Below the pieces are notes generated by a model. It saw only the letters and a list, made by a program, of their open reading frames with translations, did no database searches and was not told where the DNA came from. DNA of 64,000 nt from Aphanomyces cochlioides. Lineage: Eukaryota > Oomycota > Saprolegniomycetes > Saprolegniales > Verrucalvaceae. Positions 32,893 through 41,871 of this stretch are shown here, piece after piece. Where the stretch lies: the NCBI GenBank assembly GCA_019828595.1, contig JAHQRK010000022.1, forward strand, positions 620,001 to 684,000, written 5' to 3'. Every line of letters starts with the position of its first letter. The first letter of the stretch is position 1. Both the position numbers and the translations under genes were made by a program.

Positions 32893-33394
32893 ATTCCCCA
32901 CCTACCTTGTCCTATATCTAGGACAGTCGATTTCGTGATGTTAGAGATCGATTCACTGGACGACGTAGGCTCAACACACTCACATTAGACTGGCGATCAA
33001 TTGTGCAGTCAAACGTGTAGCGATCAGAGGGTCTTATACACCGTTGTGTCGACGTCAAGTGCAGCGGTCCAACCAAAATTGGACGACAACTAAAAGTGCT
33101 GCGATTATCTCAACTACATTTTTGTCCCATTGTTCATCATAGTAATGATACTCTTCGTGTTAAAGACACTAGTACCAGTCCCTTCGTGTTCGTGGAGTTT
33201 CATCAATATTCCAACCGCATAGCCTCCCATTTCTCCATTTCTTCACAACAAGTGGGCCAAATTGAATGCGAGAACGAGCGGACGAAACGAATCACGCTGC
33301 TGAATTAAAATGTTTCAATCATTTGTTATAAAAGTGTACATCAACTATGTGGATGACGTTATAGACTGTCCTATATATAGGACAGATGGGGAAT
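32893..33394. repeat. MITE with palindromic terminal inverted repeats, about 500 bp
   Basis: The left end 32893-32930 (ATTCCCCACCTACCTTGTCC...) matches the reverse complement of 33365-33394 (ATTCCCCATCTGTCCTATAT...). Each end also holds a small palindrome, GTCCTATATCTAGGAC and GTCCTATATATAGGAC. No ORF is supported inside. Confidence 0.6.
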
Positions 33395-33440
33395 GAAACC
33401 AGACGATAATCGGTGGGTGATGACGGAGCCAACTGCTTTT

Positions 33441-33469
33441 GGCCTGGTACTATATTATAGTACCAGGCC
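33441..33469. repeat. Perfect 29-bp palindrome
   Basis: GGCCTGGTACTATA followed by one T and its exact reverse complement: 14-bp arms with a one-base centre. It is one of several perfect palindromes in the window. Confidence 0.8.
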
Positions 33470-33660
33470 TGTATGGACGGGGCCAGGTCGTGGAGAAAGC
33501 CATGGATCGGTCGTATTTAGTGTAAGAAAGTGCAGGCATGCTAGGCATGCTCACACTGAAAGTCGAATCGACGACAAGATGTGAGGTCGATTGCTCAAAG
33601 TTTCTGGGTCTTTGAAACAAACTCATATGCTTACACAAAAGAGATTAGTCGTCAAATAAA

Positions 33661-34909
33661 TCAGTGGGAGGTGGGAGATAGGTCCCGTCGCAAAAATTCA
33701 CATTGACACTCAATGCCCCACGTTGAGTCCATGTAGTGCAGGCTCAAAATGCAGCCCTTTTTCAGAGGCAGTCGAGAGACAACCATTAACCGTGGCTTCT
33801 TATCAACATACCATGTCTCGAAGCGGCAATTGGGCACACATGAATGATTAATAAATCGTGCTGCATTGCCGTACTTGGTCGCATCCACATACAGGTTATC
33901 ATCTTCGCGGGAAACACGCGCAATGTACCAAGCCAATTGACCACGCCCTTTTTCCTTGCGACATAGATAAGACTCTTTAGTGATGAGTTGGCCGACATAT
34001 TCGATGATTTTGGTATCCTTCAGAACAGATTCATCGAGTCGCAAGCCAAAACCAAAAGTTGGACCCACGACAACTGTGGTCTTGGGAAATCTGTTTTGTT
34101 GAATGGCATTGTTTTGGCAATGCTTGCCTGCACTGCACCGGTCAGACGCGCATTCGTGACGACTGTCTACATTGCTGCTTTACGCCAATCGGTACAAGGC
34201 GAGCGACGACTACAGCGGTAGCAGCGATCATTGTGAATTCCGCTATTATACTTGGAGCCACTTGAATATCTTGCCAATCGCGCTGGACGTGCCTTGCTTG
34301 TTCGGCCTCTTAATGGCATGCTCTGGTCAATGTGAATGTAGCCCTTGCCGTATTCGTTTTCATCAGCTGATTCGTAATCATTGTTTAATCGTGGACGCTT
34401 TCGTTTGATAGCATCTACGCCGTCACTGTTTGGGGGTATTCGTCAAGTATGTCTCCAAAAGTGCGCTGATTAAATGGGGTCTCAGTTTGTTGGTCAGTGA
34501 GCTCGTCGACGTGTTGATGAGCTTGATGGTCAATAAGCTCGGCAATTTGTTGTCCAGCTTGCTGGTCAGTGAGCTGGTTGACGTGTTGATGAGCTTGTTG
34601 GTCAGCTTGTTGGTCAGTGAGCTGATTGCCATGTTGTTCGTCTTGATGGTCAGTTTCTTGCTCCGCTTGTTGGTCATTGAGCTGGTTGACGCGTTGTTCA
34701 ATTTGTTGGTCAGCGAGTTGATGTACTTGTTGTTCCTCTTGTTGGGCAGTGAGTTGGTCGACGTGTTGTTGAGCTTGTTGGTCAGTCGCTGTGGGGAAAT
34801 ATCTCTCTGCAAAACGTGAACAGAACTTCCGAATGTTGCCCGGTGTTTTCCAATCATCATGGTCCATATCACACCATTCTGGCCAGATGCGGCGTGCTTC
34901 CTTGCGCAA
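33661..34909 (-). pseudogene. AWS-SET histone methyltransferase-like gene with Q-rich repeat (broken or mis-spliced)
   Basis: The minus strand reads an AWS-like cysteine block (CNVDSRHECASDRCSAGKHC, about 34165-34105). A SET domain follows: EYVGQLITKE, LYVDATKYGNAARFINHSCVPNCRFETW (the NHSCxPN cofactor/catalytic core), PLKKGCILSLHY, ending at 33661 with no complete post-SET cysteines. Upstream (34909-34440) is KEARRIWPEWCDMDHDDW and a glutamine-rich tandem repeat of the type QLTDQQADQQAHQHVN. Frame changes occur near a run of five G at 34432-34436 and before the AWS block (TAA). Some may be introns. The family methylates histone lysines (AWS-SET: H3K36 type). A possible further upstream exon is open at 35309-35034. 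Confidence 0.5.
34470..34800. repeat. Degenerate tandem repeat coding for (Q/N)QLTDQQA units
   Basis: Repeats of TTGTTGGTCAGTGAGCTG and variants, in units of roughly 42-45 nt, give on the minus strand a polyglutamine-like ladder inside the SET gene. A leucine-rich frame on the plus strand is only its shadow. Confidence 0.6.
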
Positions 34910-35680
34910 GTCAGCTTGATTGACTGGTTTTGGAGCTGCCTTTAGCCAGTCATACAGCTGTCCTTTCTTTTCATCGCTTGGCCTTTCTTTGGAGTACGCT
35001 CCTCGCTTTTATCGACCACGCACGTGCTTCGAGCTAGTTTGAAAATGCCCCCATCACTCGCCAGTCATGACGCATAGCGCTACCACCTCCGTTTCGACGG
35101 AAAGACACAAGCACGTTCTCCAGCGAGTCAGTGTTTCCTTCATCAATGGGTACATTTGCGTTGCTTGTTGGTAAAAGAGAAGCTACATCGGGCATCATAG
35201 TATTCTCGTCGTCATCTGCAGCCATCGGAGGCATTGTGCCGGGAAGGCCAACGAGTTCAGCCCAGTCAAACATGCTTTCCACTGGGAAATCGAAACTCCG
35301 GCATCTCATGGTGCCAGTTGAAGATGGTACACAATGATCCTAAACAGGGACGACTGGCCTTCCAGCCTACAGAGACTTGCCTAAAACAAAAGTCCTGTTT
35401 AGTACACACTGCCACGTCACCAACCATTTCACTAGACACCCCGTGGCCAATACGTACATCTACGAATGAAAAGTACTTCCAACTTGAGGTACAAGGGCTC
35501 ATACTAAAAGTATAAAAAATCTTTCTGTCCTAAATACTACTCTCCTCTTTTAAATGCTTCTCACCAATTCTAAATGCTTTCTGCCTTGTTGAAAAACTAC
35601 CATCCGTTTATTTTTCTCACTCGGCAATCTGCCATTTCCAAATGAGTAGAAAGACACCTATCCATCGTCCTTACAGCTTC

Positions 35681-35730
35681 AAGAAAGAGGTCCTGAATGC
35701 CTGGAAGGACGCATCCAGGACCTCTTTCTT
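35681..35730. repeat. Perfect hairpin, 15-bp arms, 20-nt loop
   Basis: AAGAAAGAGGTCCTG (35681-35695) and its exact reverse complement (35716-35730), immediately 5' of the MULE relic. Confidence 0.8.
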
Positions 35731-35744
35731 AGAAAGAAGAAGGC

Positions 35745-37576
35745 ATGACTAAGGTCAAATTTAGCCGCATGCACCGCGTGACAATCTCGACGTTCGACAA
35801 GTGTTTAGCCAAGGCAGACGAAATTGCCAAAGTCGAGAATGATACAACCTCGCACGCGACTCAGTGGCCCTTGCGGTTATTTACTCGACGACCCAATGTA
35901 CATGTACTATCTGCGAATATCCTCGTCAACACTCGATGGTGGCACGATATCTACCTTGCAAATGCCAGCAAGCATGCACCAAGAAATTTCGCCTTCAAGA
36001 ATGCCTTTCAAATCGCCATTGCGTTGTTGCAGTCACGGGGGAGTACGCTGATTGCGTCTTGCCGACACAAAAACTCATGACAAAAGTCCTACGAGCTGAA
36101 GCTGACGTCATGTTTAAAGACAGCTTCACTCCTAGCCAAACGCGCTCAAAGATGAAATCAAGTGTGTCTGTGGCCCAACTTCCTACTCTGAAACATTTTC
36201 AAAATCGGTACAGATACTTCAGGCACCACAAGATGCTTGAAAACAATTGCCCCACCAAGATTGCGACGTTGCTCATGGAAAAATGCTTTACTTGCGACGT
36301 GGAAGAAACAAAATATTTCTCGTTTGGATACGACATCGCAAACGGATACTCCGATGTTGGCTATGGGGGTGACTCGGGCCCATTTATTGTTGGAGTCACA
36401 ACAAAAGCGCTTCTTCACCAAATGAACCGAGACCCAAGTACGTTTATTTTCCACTGGGATGCAACATACAAGATCAACTCTAAGGCGTTTCCTGTGCTTA
36501 TCTGTGGCATATCCGACGTTGCCCGTCAGTTCCATCCTGTTGCTTTCTTCCTGTTGAGCAAGGAAAGCCACAATGAGTACACGTGGGCCATGAATGAGCT
36601 ACAAATGATCTACGAGGCAGTCGTTGGGTTGCCATTAAAGATCAAATACACAATGGCTGATGCAGCACAAGCTCCTTTGATCAGTATCCAAGCCTTTGCA
36701 GATGAGCTCGGTGTGGAAAAGATCCTAATGAGTTTTTTACCCTTGCGTGGCAAATGTCAAGAAAAAACTTGGAGGGGTGTCTATCATGACGAAAGGGCTC
36801 GTTTATCGCCACTTGTACAACATGCATTACTCTCGCAGTGAGGCACAAATGCGACACCATTGGGCTTCGGCCCGAGATGCATGGCCAGAGATGCCGTCTT
36901 GGTGCAGAAAGGATTTGTGCCTTACTTCTCGGTGCAATGGGTCCACAGCGAATTCTCCGCGTGGCAAGTGTTTCACTCGCCAAGTGGCTTTTCAACGACG
37001 AACAATCCGTGCGAGACTTTCAACAAGCACTTCAAAGATGTCTACACGAATCGTCATGTCAATGGACTGTGTGCCACATTGAATATTATCGGTGGTGTTG
37101 CAGAAGACTACTCAACATTCAAGTCTCCCTCTTTCGCAATACGAGCAAGCCCTGGTTACAATTTGGTGCGTCGCAGCCACCGCCTCAGAAAGTTTGGCTT
37201 GCTAGAGGAAGTTTCGACCGATGATCTGTTTGAACTACCCGCTGGAGAAATATTGGTTAGAAGCATCGTCCCTACCAATGCCCTCAAGTTAGCATACGCG
37301 TTTGAATATCGCTTCATGGAAGCTTCCCGAGAGGAAGCGAATGCTGCAATCCAAGCTGAAGCCGTTCCTTGCTCTACTGTGAGCGATCAAGATGCGGCAA
37401 TCGCCAATGCTTGCTACTACAACTCGATAACAAACAATGCCCGCCATGAAGTTGTATGCAGCGGCAACCAGCAGCCATGGTTTGGCTGGCGTGTGTGCAC
37501 TTCAGGCAATCTCCGCTGTGAATGCAACTACTTCTACAAACACGCCCACTGCCACCTTGTGTTCGCCCTGAACTAA
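35745..37576 (+). pseudogene. Mutator-like (MULE) transposase with SWIM zinc finger, frameshifted
   Basis: The N-terminal Cys-rich part (YLPCKCQQACTKKFRLQEC) is in frame with the DDE core: first Asp in FHWDATYKINSKAFPVLICG, second in TMADAAQAP. Near a run of six T (36733-36738) the homology moves one frame over (VANVKKKLGGVSIMTKGLVYRHLYNMHYSRSEAQ). Near 36900 it returns to the first frame (VQWVHSEFSAWQVFH, NNPCETFNKHFKD with the likely Glu) and ends in the SWIM finger (CTSGNLRCECNYFYKHAHCH). So there are at least two frameshifts, more if the N-terminus at 35745 belongs. No terminal repeats were identified. Confidence 0.8.
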
Positions 37577-37807
37577 CAAGAAAAGGATATGTACGGGAAT
37601 CCTTTGCCTCAGGGTACCTTCGACCGAGCAAACACAAGTCGACGACCGTCCAGCACGCGGTTTGGCGGGCGAAGTCGAAGCAGAGTTGGCGGTGCATTGT
37701 CCCTGCAGTAGCATGAATGTTGAAAATTCATAAGGTACACTAATTAAGGGCTTCTCCATGATAGCTCATTGGTCTAGTTTTTTTGCGCCTAAAATGTATC
37801 TTGAAAA

Positions 37808-39503
37808 ATGGTGGAAGTGAGCTTGATATGCGTGGTTGTCGGTGAGGAAACGCCGTTCTCCATCGACATTGCTGATGGAAAGACCGTGGACCATCTCAAA
37901 GTGAAGATTACTGAAAGAAAGGACTATGTTTCAAGCCGGTGAGTTGCAGCTTTACCAGGTGGATGGCCTGACGCAAGACGAGAACGATCAGATTTTGTAC
38001 AATGGGGACCACGATTGACATGCCAAACTGCTCTTTGGTCAATTTTGGTGGTTCTGTGAAGAAATTGGCCGCGGCGTTTCCATTAAGCTCGTACCCCAAA
38101 CTAAGCGACTCTTTCGTTGGGAAAATTCATGTGTTGGTGGTGGTCCCTGCTGATTCGCACCCAAGCAAGAAACAACGTGTTGATGTTGGATTGCGTGAAC
38201 TCTGTCGAATTTCGTCCAAAGCTATGAAGAATCTGACACGATTTCCAAATGTGGACGAATTGCCAGCTTTGTTGCTGCAGCCATTGCCTTTTCAAGTCGA
38301 GGTTATGGATGCTTTGTTGTGGCAAGATTTATTCGCCCCGAATGCACAGCACGTCGAATGTGCGTTAATGACGGCGCTTGTCAACGCGATCACTGTGAAA
38401 AGCAACATTGGACAATCGCAATCGGCATCGGAAAACTCGTGGCAGTCTTATTATGATTCATATCTGGATGTCACCCAATCAATTTGTCTTGCATTTGACA
38501 TTCTGATCGAGAACCATCGGAATAAAGCGGATAAAACTGGAACAACGGCTGAAAAATTGCGACCCGATTGCCTTTTTTGTACCAAGAAAGGGCTTGTTGT
38601 ACTGCGTGGGGAAGAAAAGAACGCTATGATTGATATTAGTATCCCGCTTGGGGAATTGACGAAGAAAATGACAAAATGGAACCCAATATTTTATGGAGAA
38701 TTGCCGTACACGTTGGGGTACGCCACAAGTGGTGACCTGATGTCTATTGTTGCGATCGATTGTAATGACGTGCGCACTATCATTTCGAGTCAATCTCTTT
38801 TGAAGGCGCAAGACAGAGTTAACCTCTTGAAGATATTTTACAACCTGGCGTTTTTTTTGAGCTGATGGAAGTCAAATCAAAACGGACGACAGCAATTCGC
38901 CTTATGCCATTTGTTCTTTACACCACTCCAAAACGAACGCTTGAAATGGTGGATTCAGGAATACGTCGAACGTATGTGGCAGATGTGGATCGCATGACAA
39001 AGATTTATGCGGCGTTGATGAAAATTAACAACGAGTTCCAAGGCAGAACTCACTTGCAAATTGTGAGTGACATGAAACCGAAGCAGACCGAATTGAAGGT
39101 TCTTTTAACGCCCTTGGGCGTTGAAAGGCAACCATTGACGATACAAGAAGTACGAGACTGGGTTTTTGGAATGCTCACAGCATTGAACTTATGGCATGGT
39201 TCAGAATACTGTCACGGCGATATTCGCTGGCGTAATATTGTGTTTGTTCCAACCGATGCAGCCACGGGATATTGGATGTTGATTGATATGGACGAGTCTT
39301 ATGCGCCAAATACGCACAAAATTGATTGGCGTCATCAACATATGGTTAAAACACTAACATACCAGCACGATCTCCATCAACTTGGCGAATTGCTGGCGGA
39401 TTTAGGTTTTGAAAATCCAATGGAGCTGGAGAATCTCAAAAATGCGTTGTTGGCCAGTGTTGGCACAAAAACAACTGCTCAAGACCTATTTGAAGTACTA
39501 TAA
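37808..39503 (+). pseudogene. Crinkler (CRN) effector relic with C-terminal kinase-like domain
   Basis: The ATG at 37808 starts a Crinkler-type ubiquitin-like N-terminus, with the conserved strand pattern up to TVDHLKVKI and, after a frameshift near 37920-37930, the segment ending ILYNG. Another frame change near 38002 leads to the border block GKIHVLVVVPA. A middle region of unknown fold (38150-38850) precedes a third frameshift in a run of eight T (38851-38858). The last part is kinase-like, with the catalytic-loop motif HGDIRWRN and an IDMDES segment at the DFG place. The arrangement matches kinase-type CRN proteins, a translocated effector family of oomycetes. With three frame breaks it is most likely inactive, unless the homopolymer one is a sequencing error. 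A fragment of SDR follows 50 bp downstream. Confidence 0.75.
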
Positions 39504-39552
39504 GTGTCATGTTTCTTGTCTAACTCGACTACGTTCAGCTTTTGAATTACAA

Positions 39553-39650
39553 TTGAACAGTGCCGCTCAAGGCGGTAAATATATTCTCTACCCAGTTCTC
39601 CATCCCGAAGCGACGGAATCGGGGGGATTCTACAACGAGAGCCAAGCAGT
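39553..39650 (+). pseudogene. SDR fragment g (C-terminal piece)
   Basis: It reads SAAQGGKYILYPVLHPEATE then SGGFYNE, matching the end of SDR copy d (TAAQGAENVLYPLFHPEATESGGFY). About 33 codons only, stranded between the CRN relic and the Tc1 element. Confidence 0.7.
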
Positions 39651-39791
39651 CGTTCAATTAGTCTCGTCCAGCTGTCTTTGTTGGAAAGTAGGGACATGAC
39701 GGACTTTGATGAGCAAATAATGGGACGTCTGTCGTATAGAGCTACCTGTTTCAAGTTGAAACAATGAACAAGAGAGCTACCAAGAGTCTCC

Positions 39792-39836
39792 AATGTCAAA
39801 AGACAGGTTGAAACTTTCAACCTGTCTTTTGACATT
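39792..39836. repeat. Perfect 45-bp palindrome next to the Tc1 left end
   Basis: A 22-bp arm beginning AATGTCAAAAGACAGGTTGA, one central C, and the exact reverse complement. It ends 16 bp before the first base of the Tc1 transposon. Confidence 0.85.
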
Positions 39837-39852
39837 TCTGGGTCTTCTACTA

Positions 39853-41395
39853 CAGTGGTGGAAGTAATGATATGCCAGTGTGGTTTATCACTCGCAGCTA
39901 TCGATAAATCAACTCAATAACTAAATGAATGATACACAGTGGTGAATTGATCATACACAAGCGAGGAAAGTACTTGCGGCACCAACAACTTCAGTTTTCA
40001 CCGAGCAACACGCACGAATGTATAAAGGCCAAAGAAAAAATGATATGCCAGTCACAACGAAAATGTTGATTAGTACTTAATCTTTGAACCACGACTAGCT
40101 ACAACCACTTCGCATCGCCTAGTCATGCTATCAACGAGTTTCTTCAACAAAGACAAGTCGATCTCATCCCAAACTCGACGGATGCAAGCCTTCAGATCCG
40201 CCTTGTTCGAAAATTGTCGTTTTCCGTTGTCGTAAACTCTTCGGGACATAATCCCCCATAAGTTCTCGATCGGATTTAAGTCCGGAGACTTAGCTGGCCA
40301 CTTGATGGTTTCAATCGAGACATGGGGCTCCGCAAACCATTCCGAAACTGACTTCGCCGTGTGAATCGAGGCGTTGTCTTGTTGGAAACGAAAGTCATTC
40401 CCGTGATGGAAATGAGCAAACGGCAGCAAAAAATTGGAAAGCGTATCGATATACGCTTCCGAATCTTGCTTGCCTTCAAGGAAGACAAGATCAGACTTGC
40501 CTTTGGAGCTAAATGCTCCCCAAACCATGACACCCCCACCGCCATTCTGGCGCTTCGAGAAGGGCTCACGGCGGCGAGACAGGTCTGCCCAGTAATAATT
40601 GAAACCATCCGGTCCGTCGAGGTTCCATTTCTTCTCGTCGGACCAGATGATCTCATTGAACTGGTCAACCCAGTCCCGCGCCTCAGACGCCCAAAGCACA
40701 CGGGCTTTTTTGTGGGCTGGAGTCATCATCGGCGCAGCAAGTCGCTTCTTGAACTTGAGTCTGCAGCTCTTGTTGAGGAGCTGACAGACTCGACGAGGTC
40801 CAACTGGAAGAGAATGGCGCTTGATTAGTTCTGCAGCAGTGTACTTTCCAGTACACGCTGCTCGAATCATTCGGCGGTGGAGGGCGTCGTCGACAGTTGG
40901 GCGGTGGAGGGCGTCGTCGACAGTTGGGCGGCGGCCTGTTGATCGGGCCGTTCCATACGACCCATGATCACGTAGGAAGCCTCGCACACAACCACGAGAT
41001 CGTTTGATCTCGTTGGCTATGTACGAGATTGTTTTGCCTTCACGGCGGAGGACGAGAATTTCGATCTTCTCGTCGTCCGTCAAAGGGTCGCCTTTGGGCA
41101 TGAACTGAGACCTAGATTGATTGCTCACATGAGGGCAAGGATTTGGGTCATCAGCATACCAGTTGTGGTGCGTGAGTCTTGAGTTGAACGAGTCAAAACA
41201 GCAAATGAGCAAAAGTGGCATATGATTATTTCCCGCCATTTTCGCGCCTATCTGTCCACCCGAGTGCGCGGGAATGTCAGCTGAAGCCAGTACAAACTAG
41301 TTGCTTTGATTGGTGCAAACTTCTCGTTTTAATAACCAATCAAAACATCAATATAGCTGGATTTGCAGGGTGGCATATCGTTACTTCCACCACTG
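39853..41395. mobile_element. Tc1 transposon (1543 bp) with IR/DR ends and TA target duplication
   Basis: CAGTGGTGGAAGTAATGATA at 39853 matches the reverse complement of the right end at 41395 (CAGTGGTGGAAGTAACGATA) over about 26 bp; TA flanks both sides (39851-39852, 41396-41397). The binding-site-like word AATGATATGCCA recurs inside both ends (about 40039 and, inverted with one change, about 41212), the IR/DR arrangement seen in Sleeping Beauty-type elements. It carries one transposase gene on the minus strand. Confidence 0.88.
40070..41239 (-). CDS. Tc1 transposase, uninterrupted, 389 aa (or from an inner ATG)
   Basis: The paired-like HTH begins at MPKGDPLTDDEKIEILVLRR (ATG near 41102, the usual Tc1-type start; the frame has an ATG at 41239). 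Then ISYIANEIKRSRGCVRGFLR, RRVCQLLNKSCRLKFKK, and the DDE_3 core: Asp in IIWSDEKKWNLDGPDG, Asp in FRFQQDNASIHTA, Glu in SPDLNPIENLWG. Counting residues between the second Asp and the Glu gives 36 (DD36E rather than the common DD34E). A 27-bp tandem duplication (RPTVDDALH twice) lies in the linker. No stops; probably active or recently active. Confidence 0.88.
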   Translation of the reverse strand: MAGNNHMPLLLICCFDSFNSRLTHHNWYADDPNPCPHVSNQSRSQFMPKGDPLTDDEKIEILVLRREGKTISYIANEIKRSRGCVRGFLRDHGSYGTARSTGRRPTVDDALHRPTVDDALHRRMIRAACTGKYTAAELIKRHSLPVGPRRVCQLLNKSCRLKFKKRLAAPMMTPAHKKARVLWASEARDWVDQFNEIIWSDEKKWNLDGPDGFNYYWADLSRRREPFSKRQNGGGGVMVWGAFSSKGKSDLVFLEGKQDSEAYIDTLSNFLLPFAHFHHGNDFRFQQDNASIHTAKSVSEWFAEPHVSIETIKWPAKSPDLNPIENLWGIMSRRVYDNGKRQFSNKADLKACIRRVWDEIDLSLLKKLVDSMTRRCEVVVASRGSKIKY

Positions 41396-41708
41396 TATAT
41401 GCTAACTACAGTTGCCTTTACCTCGTTGACAGCGCCCTTTGCCTTCTTGCAAGTTGTTCCCTGCCTAAATAACCTTTTTCACACCTTGCAAATGTCAATT
41501 CGAGACTAATTCAGAGGAATCTGTTCCAATGATGATGTCATCTCTGAGATTGATCCTTCGATTAGGAATCGCATAAAGATTACCCAGGTGGACCAAACAG
41601 AGGCTCCAAGTCGACCTTATCCAATCTCATAAAGTGTATCCATGCCATGCGTCGTTGACAACGATGGAGCACTCCATGGGAAGTTGACAAAGACCCAACG
41701 ACAGGAAT

Positions 41709-41767
41709 TCATTTTTCAATTTGCAATCATGTCCCCACTCGTCTACTTGATCACTGGTGCTAAGAAG
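41709..41767 (+). pseudogene. SDR fragment f: promoter plus exon 1 only
   Basis: TCATTTTTCAATTT (41709-41722) precedes the ATG at 41729 and MSPLVYLITGAKK, ending at a GTATGA donor, exactly the first exon of the SDR family. Nothing homologous follows; the OYE inverted repeat begins about 100 bp on. Confidence 0.7.
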
Positions 41768-41871
41768 GTATGAGCTCCTTTCCATTAGACACATCCATCG
41801 CGTTTTCCCACCATCTTCCAAACACAGTCTATGATTTCTTCAACATCATGCCATCGCCGCCGCAACAGACG

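Noticed and set aside
34430..34819. Leucine-rich plus-strand ORF resembling a repeat protein (LLVSELVDVLMSLL)
   Set aside because: It is the antisense reading of the glutamine-coding tandem repeat of the SET gene.
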